64,000 nt of DNA from Distichodus sexfasciatus (Eukaryota; Chordata; Actinopteri; Characiformes; Distichodontidae). How positions within the stretch are numbered: position 1 is the stretch's first letter; each line of letters begins with the position of its first letter. The position numbers and the translations under genes are program-made. Positions 19,591 to 33,654 of this stretch are shown here, piece by piece. The stretch covers positions 308,501 through 372,500 of the forward strand of contig JAVGVS010000018.1 in the NCBI GenBank assembly GCA_032718565.1. Direction: 5' to 3'. Under the pieces are notes generated by a model that was not told the DNA's origin, did no database searches, and saw only the letters and a list, made by a program, of their open reading frames with translations.

Positions 19591-22500
19591 ATGCAGGTTT
19601 CAAGTATAAATAATGTGAAGATATATAATCTGAGCCATGGCAAGTCTCTGCCTGAGGTAAGATTCTTCATTTATTTCCATGGCTAAATCAACTTAAAAGA
19701 CTAAAAACGTTCGATAAACTGATCTGTAAATGATAAATAAATAAATAAATTATACAGTTGCATAAAATGACTAATCTGATGATTTGGATGGAAAGCGATT
19801 TTAGGTGTGGCAGTTCCAAAGGTGAAAAATTCAGTCTCGGAGAGTAAAAGTCCTGCCAGGTTGTAATGCTATCAGTTTTATTCAGCTGGTTGAAGGAGCG
19901 TCGTCGTAAAAACACTAAAGTCTTTACGTGATTTAGAGGTAGAGGGACTTTTAACTGAAATGAACATCTTTCATTTGTTTAACCACATTAACATGTCTGG
20001 ACGTGTGTTCCTTTAACCAGGTGAACTAGATAACCTTCTGAGTGAAGAGGTAAAAGGAAAACCTGGCAAGAATTTTGCTGAAGCTGGATAAAATTTATTT
20101 ATTGTTAGTTTTATTATTTAAAGTGCGCCTGTAGTTATACAACAGCTGGTAAATGTTGATGCTGCCTATCTTTGCATAGCTGTATCTGATTTTTCTTTTT
20201 AAAGTGGCTTTCAGACCGAAAGAAGAGAGCCTTGCAAAAGAGAGATGCTGGTGAGTGCTGCTGCCTTGGGCAGTAACGTCAGTTTGCTTTGTTCCACCAC
20301 ACCTGGGCAATATAACGGATTTAATGATTTGTTTTTGTTAGAGGTGTTTATTAAGGTTTATAGAATAAGAGATATATTTCTTTGTTGATTTTCCTTCAGC
20401 AGACCACTGTTCATGCATAGCATCTTTCTTTTTCTAAAATATATTTCTTTACTCCTCAGACATACAGAAAAGGATTGAGCTCATTCAGGATTTTGAGATG
20501 CCCACAGTTTGCACCTCTATTAAAGTGTCACGTGATGGACAGTATATTTTAGCTGCGGGTCTGTACATTGGTCTCAGTTATCAAGAATAATACCACTTTA
20601 CCACGTCTTATTCTGCCGCACCATCTTTACTCCTACTTTTATAAGACAGCAAATCACAGTAAATGTCTTATGTGTTATGTAATTACAGGAACATACAAAC
20701 CAAGGATCCGATGCTATGACACATATCAGTTGTCGCTGAAGTTTGAAAGATGTCTTGACTCTGATGGTAAGTTTGTGGCTCGTTATTTTGCCAATAATTT
20801 TCATGCCAGTTAGATAAAGCACTCCCCCATTGGCTCGCTCATAGTGGTAGTTTGAAAACATGACCAAGTAACATTTGTCTTATTTATTGGATTAATGTGA
20901 TTATTATTGATGAAACACCAAGGCAGCTATGCACAACCAAGAATGAAACTTCTTTCTGTAAGAGTGACGTTCAGTGATATATGAAATTTTATTGAATTTG
21001 AGTTAGATCACCTTCTAACTGTAAGAATTAGCTTGATTGCCCTCCTGAATTGACTGACCTCCACCCACTCTGGGCAAGTGGAAAATATTAGAAAGCAGTT
21101 AGGCTGGAGTGTCGCTAATGGAAGTGTCAGTGTAGAAGATGAATAGAGCCATACGAACCTGCAGGCCTGCTGCTTGCCACTCACATTGGATTGAGTGCAA
21201 ACCACTCATTATGGATTCCAGATCGTGTACTACTTTGCCAAATGGACTTTTGTTGTGTTGCCTATATTTTCATGCATAGAAGATTGTCCGCGAGGTTATC
21301 AGATAGCTTTTGTCCGTACAGTACATTGTAGTCATACAAGCAATGAGATAAATCACAGAATTGAAGTATAGTCGAGGATGATGGGGACTCTAGGAGAATA
21401 TTGAGGTTAACTGTCTTCAGTGATTCTTAGATGGTTAGGTTACTGCACTACCTGACCACCTGTAACTTAGTTGTGAAGGTGTGCACAAACAAATCACTAT
21501 ATTTAAAGAACCAGTGGGAAAAAAAGCTGAGTTTCTTCAAATCTTTTCAATACCTATGTAATAACATAAAGGTGTGAAAGATCAAGCTACGAGTTGGCAA
21601 GAAATTGACCATAAAGTCGAGTACTGTCTGTGACTTCTGTCCACGGCTGCCCTTGACTCCAGAGAGACATAATGCTTTCAAGAAGCTCTTACTCTGGAAG
21701 ATTATATCCATCTCCCTAGTGATGGTGTCGGGTGGCTAACTTCACTCCTATGGTGCTGAGTGATGCTCCCTGCAGTAATGAAAACCCACCACAGTGGACG
21801 AGTAGCTTGGTCCTTAATATTTAAAAAGGACACAGACAACCAACATTTGATACTACTTAACATTTAATAACTAATAAATTGTTTTCATATGTAGTTACTT
21901 ACAAACTGATTCATCTTTAAATATTATACAATATTTTGTTTTGCTTTTTCTGTGTCTCAGTATTAATTTGTGTAAAATGAGAGTTGTCTTGTTTGCCATG
22001 TCAGACTGAGGGGATATAAATGGAGTGGAAATTTTGCTTCTCTGGTACTATATGATAATCTCAAATAAAGTATATTCCTATAGTTAATTTAATGAAGAGT
22101 GATTTTTCTAAGAATGTAATTTGTACACAATCTAAAAGTGGAATAAAAAATTACTATAAAAAACATTTCTACAGCTACAAAGATGTGTAATGATACTTTC
22201 ATTCAATTACATTTTCCCTTTTCTTCACTTACAGTGGTGACCTTTGACATCCTCTCTGAAGACTATTCTAAGGTAAACATCCAGTTTTAACAATGATGAT
22301 TGATTATACATCACTAATGCAAAACTCTTTTCTTAACAAAATAGTAATGAATGTGTCTTGGCTTCTGTCTGTGTTGGACTGTAGCTGGTCTTTCTGCATA
22401 TTGACCGCTATGTGGAGTTCCACTCTCAGCATGGGCATTATTTTAAAACCCGGATCCCCAAGTTTGGGCGAGATTTCTCTTACCACTACCCATCCTGCGA

Positions 22501-25500
22501 TCTGTACTTTGTAGGGGCCAGGTAAGGTTGGATCTCCCGTTACAAAGGTTGTTGTACATGAAACAGAATTTAATTATTTGTTTTATACTGTCATTTTCTA
22601 TAGAATTGTGTATAGGTTTAATTTTATTGCTCATTTTTATTTCATGTATGTTTTTTTTTCTTCATAACAGTGATAATTTTTGCCAGTTTCAAAGAAAGAA
22701 ATGTCCTCTAAACCTTGTTTGGGTGTTATGACACTGTAGATCATTTTTGTTCATGTTCCTTCTTCAGCTCGGAGATCTACAGGCTGAACCTTGAACAGGG
22801 CAGGTTCCTGAACTCTCTCCAGACAGATGCTACGTAGGTATTCTGCCAAGCAGATGGCGTGATGTTGCTGCTATGTGCACTGTGGTGGGACTCAGCTACC
22901 ATTCCAGAAGTTCTCTTTACTCTGTGTTTCTCACAGACCAAGTTGTGTGTGTTATTTAAAAAAAAATATGTGCATGTGTTTTAACAGGCAGATTAATGTC
23001 TGTGACATCAATCCAGTCCACCACTTATTTGCTGCTGGCACTTTGGAGGTGAGTTTTGCATGCAGTCAAGTTCTTCTGACAAATGTGAATAGTTATAAAT
23101 GCCTTGGCTTATGGACTGTATGTCAGCTTTAGGTGTTGAATTAGCTCTTTGTGTTGCTGTGTGTAGGGGAAAGTGGAGTGCTGGGATCCTCGTGTGCGTT
23201 CCCGTGTTGGTATTCTGGACTGCGCACTAAATAGTGTGGCTGAGGGAACAGAGTAAGCTGCTAAACATGACTTCTTACTGACCTCTGCACTTTGATTAGA
23301 AACATCTCAGCCATACATTGTTTTAAACCAGACTCACAGTGTATGCTTGTTTTTTGGTTTGGTTTTGTTTTGGGGTTTTTTTTGTTTTGGGGTTTTTTTG
23401 TTTTGTTTTGGGGTTTTTTTTCCCCCAAAAATTACACTGTACTTTATGTATAACCTGTTTCATTTCAGACTATTGGACTCTAACAGAACACATGATTGTA
23501 AATATTCCCACTGTGTAATTATGTAGCCCGCTAACAAACATTTGTTTTATTCTATAAAATAAACCACGCACACACTGAGTACTAATATGTGCGCTGTGTA
23601 ATTCATAGTTAAATGAATTCCAAGGAGAATGACTTTCCACATTTTCCCCCTGTTCTTAATGGTTGTGATATGATGATAAGGATATGGTCTTCAACCACAT
23701 TACTGTCCCTTTCACTTTAATATTTATTATGTGCATGTTTCCTGGTAATGCTTCCCAATGCATTTTGTGTAATATGGATCACATTTTCTTAAAGAAAATC
23801 AGAAATCCTTTCATTGGTGTTACATCTTAACCATGACATAAATTGCTATTTGCAAACCACTCTTTACAACAGCTGTTTGAGCTAAAAATGACCATAACAC
23901 CAGATCCAACATAATTGTGGTAAAATCATAAGTGTGAATTAAACTACAGAGTTACATAAAAGAAAGGTCAATGATTAGGATGTATGAGAATTCCATGGTA
24001 CATGTAATATTTAATTTACGACCTAACTTCGTCTCCTATATTTGTTTTACAGAGTTGAAAGCTTGCCTTCTATCAGTGCACTCAAGTTTAACGGGTCCCT
24101 TGGCATGGCTGTAGGCACGACCACAGGGCAGGTCAGGAGCTTCTTCAACCTTAAGGCCTCACTGTTCATGAACTAAATCCTGAGCATTCTGTTCTCTGTG
24201 TTGCGTATGTAGGAAATTAATCCTGTCTGACGTTGTTAACCAAAGAAAAATGTGCAGACGTCCGTGGTCAGCTTTTCTGTGGCATCCATGAAATATTTTG
24301 CTGATTAAGAGCTAAAACTTTAACCATAATTAGTTTTACAGTGATGCTGGAAATGATACAGTCTCATCCATTCTTGGTTCCAAACTAGATTTGACAAATG
24401 ATTTGTCATAAACAGAAAATTGTAACCATTGGAATCAGTGGAAATCCATCCTTATCACAATTATATTTATGGTATTTAGCAGATGCTCTTATTGAGGGCA
24501 ACATCAAATTCCTAACGACAGAAATAGTCTTCCTGAAGCAGCTTGGGGTTAATGGCCATATTCAGGGGCACAGTGGTGGTAGTGCTGGCAGAAGAATAGA
24601 GCTGGATTAGAACCTTGGTCCATATTGCGATTAACCTACCATCATCCACCATCATCATCATTTCCTACATTCCATGTTTAATCACAGCATTATTTTCTTT
24701 CTAGGTTTTGCTTTATGACTTGCGCTCTTCTCACCCCCTACTGGTGAAGGACCATTATTACGGCCTGCCCATTCATTCCCTTCATTTCCAAGAGCAGCTG
24801 GAACTGGTGGTGTCTGCGGACTCCAAGATCATTAAGATGTGGCACAGGGACAACGTGAGTGCATCCAAAGTGTTCAGTGTCAATACCAGTATCACCTTAA
24901 GGCTCAACAACTGCCCTGCACAGTTATACTATGTCCAAAACAAACACATGAGAACTTGTGTTCCACATTTCAGGGCAAAATATTTTCCTCCATCGAAACA
25001 CCCACCAACATCAATGACGTTTGTGTTTATCCTAACTCAGGTGAGTTTTTATCAGAAACCCTCATGACGAAGCCATGCCTTGGCTTTTGCTTAAATTTCC
25101 ACTGTGTACTTGACTATATCCTTTCGTATTTAGACCGTGACCTTACTTTGAAATCCCCTTATTTTCTTACTCTGCACTGTGACTCTAGTTTGTGTTGCAA
25201 ATATGACTTTATTTGGCCTAATGAGTTCATGAATCTTTACATTGAATTGACACTGCATTGGCAGAAGCAAAGTCCGCTTGCTTGAAGAGCTCATGGTTTT
25301 GTGAGATAATTTATTGATAGACACAGACTCTGAGCAAGAGGTCTGGATAGCTAACAGACCTGTAGCCATACAGACACACACTTTGGTCTGAAAATGTTTT
25401 CTTCTCTGTAAGTTACTAAAAGTGTTTCCTTTGGTGTAAAGGTATGCTTTTCACTGCCAATGAAGACCCCAAAATGAACACATTCTACATTCCTGTAAGT

Positions 25501-28500
25501 TCCTATATTGGATTACTATTGATTATGTTTTGCATATCTGTAAACAAGGATTCCTTTATATTGATGGTGTTAGATGGTGTTAGAGTCCTCTTTCCAGAGG
25601 GATTGTTTCACCTTATCAAAGTCCTGTTTTAAAACTCTGATAAAGAATTGCTCATTCATGAGTCATTCTGTTAATATTTACATATTTTCTCCAGCTCTGT
25701 ATTTCTTTACTTTTTGCATGGTGTTTCTAAATGCATGCAGGCATAAGAACTAACAATTAATAAAAACACCAATGACCAGCATAAAACATTGATTCTATGT
25801 CCAAGGCTTTGACCTTAGATCTTATTTTCTGTCTGTCTTTCAAAACGTAGACAGACACAGCTTATTCTTTTATAATGCAGGATGTTCTTTCTGTCCAGGC
25901 CTTACATAACACAGATGGTTTTTAAAATTTATCCTTTATCCTGGCCTCTGTCTCTCTGCTTTCCAGGCCCTGGGTCCTGCTCCTCGTTGGTGCGCCTTCC
26001 TGGACAACCTGACAGAGGAGCTGGAAGAGAGCCCAGAGAGCACTGTCTATGACGACTACAAGTTCGTCACGAGAAAAGATCTGGAGAACCTCGGTAAGTT
26101 TTCCCACATCATAAGCAGTCTGACAATGTGTGAGAGAGGCACAGATGTCCCCATGTTACATTCCATGAACCTTTTCTTGTACATAGTAGTAAAGTATACA
26201 GAACTGACGAGACAATAACAAAGAAATGTCAGACTATTCTCAGAAAAGGATTTCATAAGGATTGTGTGGGTGGAGTCGCACCACTCACTCAAATCTAAGA
26301 AACCTGTTCATCCCAATGTTTATTGTCTTGTACTTTTTTTGGAGCCGTGGTGCTCTTGTTTTTCTTAGAAAGGACTATGTGAGTCATGGAAGGAAGCAGA
26401 TACCGTAGTTGACAAGCTAGTTTTCCGTACAGTAAGAGTAGCACGCCATCACAGCCACACCCGTTTGTGCACAATTACCATGCACTCTGTTATCAGCACC
26501 AATGCATTAGTGGTGAAAGCTTTTTAGGGGGTATAATTGTTAGAAGAAAACTAGTTTTAGAGGTTTTATTCTGCCAGTGATTAAAAAAGATTTATGGGTG
26601 TTTTGATGGTTGCAGTCTTTTAACATAATGAATGATTCGGAGTGTTAGCTTGGTAGTTTACTTTGGCTGCAGAGCAGAGCGAGTTAAAACGCTCAGATAA
26701 ATCTATGCAGTAATAAGTGGAATTAGACGGCGGGAAAATGATCTCTGAAAATGACTCCAGATTGAGAATGCGGGTGTGAAGGTGGGAAACATGAAGAAGA
26801 AGATCCCAGGAATGCTGCCCTCAGCAGAAAAGAGATCAAATGATGCCTGGTAGGGAGTGTGTGTGTGTGTGGCTGGTGGGGGGATCACCACAGCTGTGGA
26901 ATGCTGGCATTATATAACGGGAAGGTTGAAGGGATGGAGTGACGTTCTGTCTGGTGACAGGCTGTTTTTATTACCTCTTTTTAATGCCATTCCTTGACCA
27001 TGCCAGGGTTGCACACGCACAATCCCCCTGCCAAACTCCCACACCAGCTCTGACTTTTGGCATGAGTATGGTGAAGTTAGAAATGTGCAGCTGACAGTTC
27101 AAAGGCCAGTAGAATTTTACTCTACTGACAACTCCGCTAAAAAACAATGTTAGCACAAGTAAATGAAAACTACTGGGCTAGCTAACTGCTGCTACTTGCT
27201 TCATTTGCTTTTTCATTCTTAAATATGAGCTGTCTTTGTGGGGAATATTTCTTTACCTTTTCTATAGTTCTGATGCAAAAGCTTTAAATGCTTTTGCATG
27301 TTATAGCTGGCGTCAAAGTTGAACTGAGTTCAACCCTGTGACTCTGTTTCGTGTTAAACTCGCCCTGCAGTAACTTTTCTGTTAGCATAGAGCCCACCCA
27401 AGACTTCTTCCTGTCTGCAGGCTTCCTGCCAGGCCTTATGTGCGCCATATTGTAAATCTCACCCCCAGAGTTACAGGAAACAATTCTAAATTGTGTGTGG
27501 TTTTTGTATTTGGTTTAACTTTGGGTTGTGGGGTTTGGGACAGTCATTCATTGTTTGTTCGTTAATTCACATTCAGCTTCTCTCGGCTGTCTGTGATTGA
27601 GGAATAGAAGGAACAGGTCAGAGCCACGTCATCACAGTCTTCACAACTTTCCAGGCCGGATGCCTACCTGCACTTATTAACAAGCTGACAATGGAAACCA
27701 GTAATCGATCTCTAAAAAAAAAATTAAATGTGGGAACAACAGTGTGAAGGCTCTGGGGGTGTTTGTGGGTGGGTGGACTGTACTTTGAACCAATGGGATT
27801 ACTGTACTTCTGAGTACTTCTGGATTTAAAGAAACTTATGTAAAGGAATACTCTAGCCCAAACTGGGATGTTGCAGACAGTGACTCAAAGCTAATGAGGG
27901 AATCTGCCTGCTTGTGCTACATTCAGGTTGCCCATTGCCATTTTTTGGCACAGCATTCTTTCTTTTAAAGCCCAGCACATAACATTAATCATCAATAAAA
28001 TGATTAATAAAACAGGGTTTACGTTGTTTGATTTTCCTGACTGCTTGGCTGGTTTTGTTTGCTCAGGTTTAACACATCTGATTGGCTCTCCTCTGCTGCG
28101 GGCCTACATGCATGGATTCTTCATGGACATCAGACTTTACCACAAGGTGTGTAGATTGTATGCAGTAGAACCAATGATGTGTATCCATACCAATTCCGTG
28201 TTTATTAGCTTTTTGGTACTGTAGACATTGTTAGATTTTTTTGTATACAATATTAAGTTTTGCTTAAAATGTTGAACAATATAATAAACCAATAATAATA
28301 ATAAGAATATCCATCCTAATGCTTTTTGATATACTGTTGTCCTCCAGGTTAAGGCAATGGCCAACCCGTTTGCTTATGATGAGTATCGCAAGGATAAGAT
28401 CCGTCAGAAAATTGAAGAGTCCAGGGCCCAGCGTATACAGCTGAAGGTAGTGGATCTCTCTTTGTGCTTGGATTTTTCTTTCTTTCTTAGCTAGTTCAAC

Positions 28501-31500
28501 ATTGCTTTTTTAAAAATGTGAATTTTAATTTTAATATCCGCTCTCTGTCTTAACAGAAACTGCCCAAGGTGAATAAGGAGCTTGCCATGAAACTGATGGA
28601 AGAGGTAGAGGATGAAGAAGCTCTAAGAGACAAGAAGAAGAAGACCAAGGTAAGTGTTGCCCACACAGTTTCACAGAAATTGTTACAGATTGACAGATGC
28701 CAGTATTCCATGAAACATAACTGGAGCATGCCTGAAGCATTTGTCTCACCTCCCAAATCACACTGTTCAGGGCACCACCAGCATCCTCAGCGACAACCGT
28801 TTCAAGGTGATGTTTGAGAACCCAGACTACCAGGTGGATGAGCAGAGTGAGGAATTCCGCTTACTCAACCCCATTGTGTCCAAAGTTGGCCAGAAGAGGA
28901 GGAAGAAGCTCAAGCAGTTAGCCGAACAAGAAACACTTCCAAAGGTATAACATATTTTATATCAGTACTAAAACCTGAAATCTTTTAAGCAGACATTCCT
29001 TTCTAGGCCAGAGGTCATCAGCCACGTTCATGTTCCGTAAAATCCTTGAGAGCTTGAATCCAAGGCCGGACATCTGAAATGGAAGAAGCCTTTCAGTGAA
29101 ACGTCTTTGAGAGCTTAAAAAGTTCTCAAGACTACCATTTCCTGGATGACTGAGGGACCAACTCAGATGTTCCATAAAATCATTTATGGCATTTTACACA
29201 CTGGCATGCAGGAGACCCTCTGCATGTTAACCATTCTATGCTGGCATTTTCTTTTGTGGAAGGGTCAGCCTGGTAACTTTTATCAGAGCCTACAGACAAT
29301 GTAAAAATGGATGTAGTTTGAGTTTCTGCTCTGTATTTACATTTTTCTGCAGTAAGGTTTTGGTACAATGCAGTTCCTGGTAAAAAAGTGCTTTAAGACA
29401 GAACCAGATACATTTTGTGAAAAGAGTAAAACCGTTATGTATGACATGTGACTGCTGTTTTAGGCCCTTAGCATTATTCTAAGCATGCTAAGTTATTGTA
29501 AAACATCTGAATATTTGTTAAGTTTTGAGCTGTTCACATCTGATCATTATTTTTGTCTACACCATTTGGCAGGAGGAGGAGGATGATGATGATGAGCTTG
29601 AGGGACGGGGCAGCTCTGAGGAAGAGGAAAGCTCAGACGATGACAAGAGCTGGGTGGAAGAGGTCAGAGAGCAGCGACGTCTCTTATGGGCCGAACAGAG
29701 AGAGCGCAGGTTTAAGGAGAGGAAACAGCAGGACCGCGACACCAGCCTACAGAGTTCAGATCCGCTCAGGAACTCTCAACAGCCCCAGGCTCCGGGCCAG
29801 CCCCGGTTTTACCAAATCAAATCTGGTGAAGAGTTCCGCAGCTTCGGGGATGTGGCACGCAAACAGAAGATGCAGAAGTAAGACATGTTAAAGGGGCACT
29901 CCACCTTAAAATGTGAATGAGCATAACTGTAGGAAAAACAAAAAGGAAGCTTAAGAATGTGTTTAAGTATTTTTGATCAAAAATTACATTTGTACTCATT
30001 GAAAGGCATTTATTTAAAAAACTATCTGTGACTGAAAACAATAATAGTTTTGTAACATATTCAAGGCGAAAACATTCTTCTTTAAGACTTTCAACAAAGT
30101 GTTTTGTCCTGTAGAAAATCTCTTGAGGACCGTCTGAAACTGGAAGAGAGCTCTGGCACGTTGAACCTCGCAGATACAGCAGTGGGAAGCAAACAGCTGA
30201 CTTTTACCCTCAAGAAGGTGAGCAGAACATTCTCCATTAAAGACTTCCCAGAAAAAAACTATTTACTGAGTATTCAGTATAGTGAGCAACAATATCCAGC
30301 ATGCCATAGGTGGGGTTGTTTTCTCACAACGCTATACACAAACATTGTGTAAGGAACACTACCTTTGTATAATATTTTGGCTGTAAATAAGGAACTTGAC
30401 ATTCCATTCCTTACTATATCCTTACCTGAACCTCATGTTATGTACGCCATATATTGTACCATATTTACACCTGTACTTAGACTTAATAGCCCTGTAGGGT
30501 GTTAAAAGCACGCCTCGCTCCTGCCAGCTGATGTGTGACACGTTACCTAATTTTGCCTTCAATGAAAGTGGCACTCCTTTAAAACAGCCCCAGGCTGAAA
30601 AATGTTTTTACTGATGCTGATGTTACAGAAATGATTTGGCTGGCAATATATATTTATCAATTTTCCCCCCTCTGTGTTTTAGCCTGATCGATTAAATATC
30701 AGTACTTGTTGTGGGTGTAGAAGTTGTAGTACAGACTGTACTTGGGAATGCACTGTTCGACCAGGCAAACCTATTACCTCATATTTGCTTTGTGTTATGC
30801 CTGGATTTTTGTCCTTGAACGTTCTGCCAGCCTTTAGGCATCATGTAGCTTTACCATCACAGCAAGCTTAAACTCCATTAGAGGTACTATGCTGTAACTG
30901 CCAGTCTCACCAGCATGTTTAAAAACCAATTATGAAATTGTTCCAAAACAGTCTTAACAGTGCCACGAACGCAGTGCCGAGCATGAGGGAGCTTGAATGT
31001 TTGAGAACTTGTGACGTTTACTGCCTTCATGGTGGTTTTATCCTCAGGCTTATGTTCTGTGGGCCTTTTTTGTTCTTCAGTATCCCATTTTCTGTTCTGT
31101 TTTTCCTGTATTCTTATCTTTCTGCATTTTTATTTGATTTATCTTTTCATTCTTTATTTTTCATTCACTTTCGTCTAATCTTTCTGTCTTGTTCCTTCTG
31201 TCTTACTTTGTTTCGAAGGTCATGGGGGAGTTGAGACTAGGGAACGTGCCCTCTGCAGTCTCACTCTCTCTCTCACCGACATTTGGCTTAGATTTCTGCT
31301 GATGGTCGCTGTGCCTCCCAAGCCTATTCTATTCACTAACATTCTCAAGGCAATCTTTTTCAATCAGACATTTTTTCACATTCATTTCTGTACACCCACT
31401 TTCCGCCTCCAAATTTCCATTCAGATGAGAATTGGCTTCTTGCCTTATAGGCAGAGGAGTCAGAATCTGACCACATTTTAGCAAACACAATATATATTTT

Positions 31501-32517
31501 TTACAATTCTGGTAGAGATGGGGTTATACCCATATTAGCAGGGAGGGGTGGAGGAGAAACAACTGACAACTCAGCAAAGGTCAAAATACTTAAATTATTA
31601 TCTAGGAAATGCTGTGGTAAACCAGAGCATAGTGTTAAACTTGTTCATTTTACCACAGTTTAGGAAGAGAACCATACTGGGAAGAATTTACTTTTAGAAT
31701 ATGTACATATGTACATAAACACAAAGCTTCAGACACTTCATCTTTCAAGACCATGTATTATGTGTTTTTGACCTACAATGACTTGACCATGCCCTAAGCG
31801 TGGTTATAGAAACAAAAGATGAAAGATATGAGGTGCCCCAGAGGAGAGAAAACCGCTGCACTTTTCTCTGGTGCCGCAGGAGATTAGAGATGATTTTAGG
31901 ACCGTGTGTGTGACTGCTGATTTCAAAGCTCCAGACAGTACAGTAATCACGCGACTGGAGAGTTTATGGCGGAACTGTGTCATGAGGCTCGTGGCTCAGT
32001 GCCTCAGCCATGTGGTGACACAACAGTTAAGTTTCAGTATACATGGGTCAAATAGCACTTGTAGGAATGATGGGCATAATGAGCAAAATGTGCCAGAAAA
32101 CATTTCATATTTTGCAAGTAAATTACTTATGTTTTATGACCTTGGCTTTGTTATGCAATTCATAGAAAATTATTTTGAAGGAATTTTGAGTTAACAATGC
32201 TACTGTTTGTGCAAATTTTATTGTGCTGTATTTGTACCCCTCAGTGACTGAAGAATGAGGGTGGAGCCATCTCTTATAGTTGTAATAATAGTCATGTTTA
32301 TAACTGTATGAGGTCAATTTTCTATTCTTTCTTTTTTCATTTTGTTTCGGTGGCTCCTTCGAAGACTGAGAAACAGCGGACTCAGCAGAGGGCCGAGCGA
32401 GAGCACCATGAGGAGAGGAGGAAGATCAGAAGGTCCGCCGGCCACCTGTATACCCGAGGTCGAGGCAGGGGACGAGGCAGGGGACGAGGCAGGGGACGAG
32501 GCAGGGGACGTTTCTGA
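19591..32517 (+). CDS. nol10: Nucleolar protein 10 (WD-repeat, NUC153), 21 coding exons
   Basis: Exons: 19591-19656, 20205-20250, 20460-20558, 20689-20766, 22235-22272, 22385-22521, 22768-22833, 22988-23048, 23167-23252, 24053-24131, 24705-24854, 24974-25040, 25442-25494, 25967-26093, 28067-28146, 28348-28446, 28557-28649, 28771-28944, 29573-29877, 30115-30217, 32365-32517. Phases agree throughout and give 719 residues (human about 688). NOL10 (yeast Enp2) is a component of the small-subunit processome that matures 18S rRNA in the nucleolus. The N-terminal half is a WD40 propeller (e.g. KVECWDPR, GQVLLYDLR, IIKMW). The NUC153 motif (DNRFKVMFENPDYQVDEQSE) starts at about residue 483. Residues 534-560 are a strongly acidic Glu/Asp/Ser run, followed by basic helices. 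The last exon ends RRSAGHL then a Gly-Arg repeat. The ATG gives the family's usual N-terminus (MQVSSINNVKIYNLS). Confidence 0.96.
23350..23420 (+). repeat. T/G-rich tract with GGGG runs in nol10 intron 9
   Basis: Units of TTTTGTTTTGGGG recur three times and are followed by CCCCC. The G runs could support intermolecular or two-tier G-quadruplexes; only three GGGG runs are present, so a simple intramolecular one is uncertain. Confidence 0.7.
24455..24620 (-). repeat. Degraded SINE fragment in nol10 intron 10
   Basis: TTATGGTATTTAGCAGATGC followed by TCTTATTGAGGGCAAC matches the complement of the 'gctaaatg...ataagagc' SINE 3' module common in fish. The distal part (GGATTAGAACC) is a worn B box on the minus strand. 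A shorter piece of the same module lies in pdia6 intron 2 at about 9565-9625. Confidence 0.5.
26094..28066 (+). other. nol10: nol10 intron 14 (2.0 kb)
   Basis: The longest but one intron of nol10. It contains no reading frame that I recognise and no clear mobile element; the short frames within it are chance. Confidence 0.6.
30218..32364 (+). other. nol10: nol10 intron 20 (2.1 kb), longest of the gene
   Basis: It separates the penultimate coding exon from the short terminal exon with the Gly-Arg tail. A T-rich tract lies at 31060-31200. The acceptor (CTTCGAAG at 32357-32364) has a weak local pyrimidine run, but it restores phase 0 and the expected KK-TEKQR junction. Confidence 0.6.
32461..32508 (+). 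repeat. nol10: Coding minisatellite, four 12-bp units, in the nol10 terminal exon
   Basis: CGAGGCAGGGGA is repeated four times without change just before the stop codon and encodes Arg-Gly-Arg-Gly in each unit. Exact identity between units suggests recent expansion or ongoing homogenisation. Confidence 0.95.
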
Positions 32518-33654
32518 TCTCAGGACTGAGCGGTCTCGCTTGGGAAGTGCAAGCCTGTCGGCTCCTACAGTGGCCGCATTAGTTGTTCAGGGCTGAAAAT
32601 CCTGCCATCACTTGTCTCTCTCTTGCCTGGTGGCAACAGTGCAGGCAAGTCCTGGATCATACAGTGAAATTCTAAAGAATGTGACCAGCCAAAACCGTGA
32701 GAGGAGAGAGGGGAGTGTTTTTAAGCGTGGGTATGTGTTTGTGAGAGAGAGAGAAAATGTGACCTTCTCTTTGCTTTACTCCTCTGCTTTGTTTCTGAGC
32801 ACAGTCTAAACAAAACTTGCTCATAAAAAGAAATGAAAATATATTACAAAAGTTTGTCTGTGTTGGCAGTTTTTTCCTCCTCATGTATGGGTTATACAGT
32901 AAGTTAAAGGTAAAGTTGGTCCTTTTGAAATTCCTTTTTTAAGAAGTACTTAAACTGCACTGGCTGACGTTGCTATCCTAAAAGTAGTACTAGCAGGAAA
33001 ATGACAAGCGAGAATGATAGAATAGTGGCAGGTGACGGTTATTCACCCTACAGTCACATATGGTATGTCCCATGTCTTAGTACACCCTCCCCCTCCCAAC
33101 AGGCATATGGGACCGTCCTCTGCACCCACTGGCCTTGACTCCCCCTTTCTTTATTGCTCCTGACCTTCCCAGGATCTGTTCGTCTGTCCAGTTATCTTGA
33201 GTGGGCCTCTGCTGATGGACCTGACCAGCAAAGCTAGTTTTAAAAGCTACTAAAAGGGTTCTCAAGTCACAGAATTGTCAATCAATCATGGGCAGATCTT
33301 GTTACTTTTTGGTTAAAAAATGGTAATACAATTTGATATCAGGGAATCACATATTTCATTTGTCTAAGAGCAAATGCTGTTTACTTTATATATTTTAATG
33401 TTTTGCCTCAAAACATTTTAACTGAAAGGTTTTCAAATTTAAAAGTTAGAATTAGTTAGAAACTAGAAACAAAAGGTATAAGGACGGAAAAGAGATAAAG
33501 CTGTCGAGTACGTCCAACACTATCATGTGGGTGTGTTGTGGGGGCAGCAGGTCATAGTAAACCAGTTGGATCCGGTTGAAACTAGTATTGAACAATGCAC
33601 CCCAAAGGGGGACACTGATACCCCATTAGATTTACCTTGATGCTCTAAACTGAT

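Noticed and set aside
29573..29891. Second + strand frame over the nol10 acidic exon
   Set aside because: The Glu/Asp frame matches NOL10 and its splice phases; the Met/Arg-rich one is a shadow of GAG/GAT repeats.
32308..32596. Alternative frame with Glu-Ala-Gly-Asp repeats over the nol10 terminal exon
   Set aside because: It is the same minisatellite read out of frame; the Arg-Gly frame continues the conserved RRSAGHL tail of NOL10.
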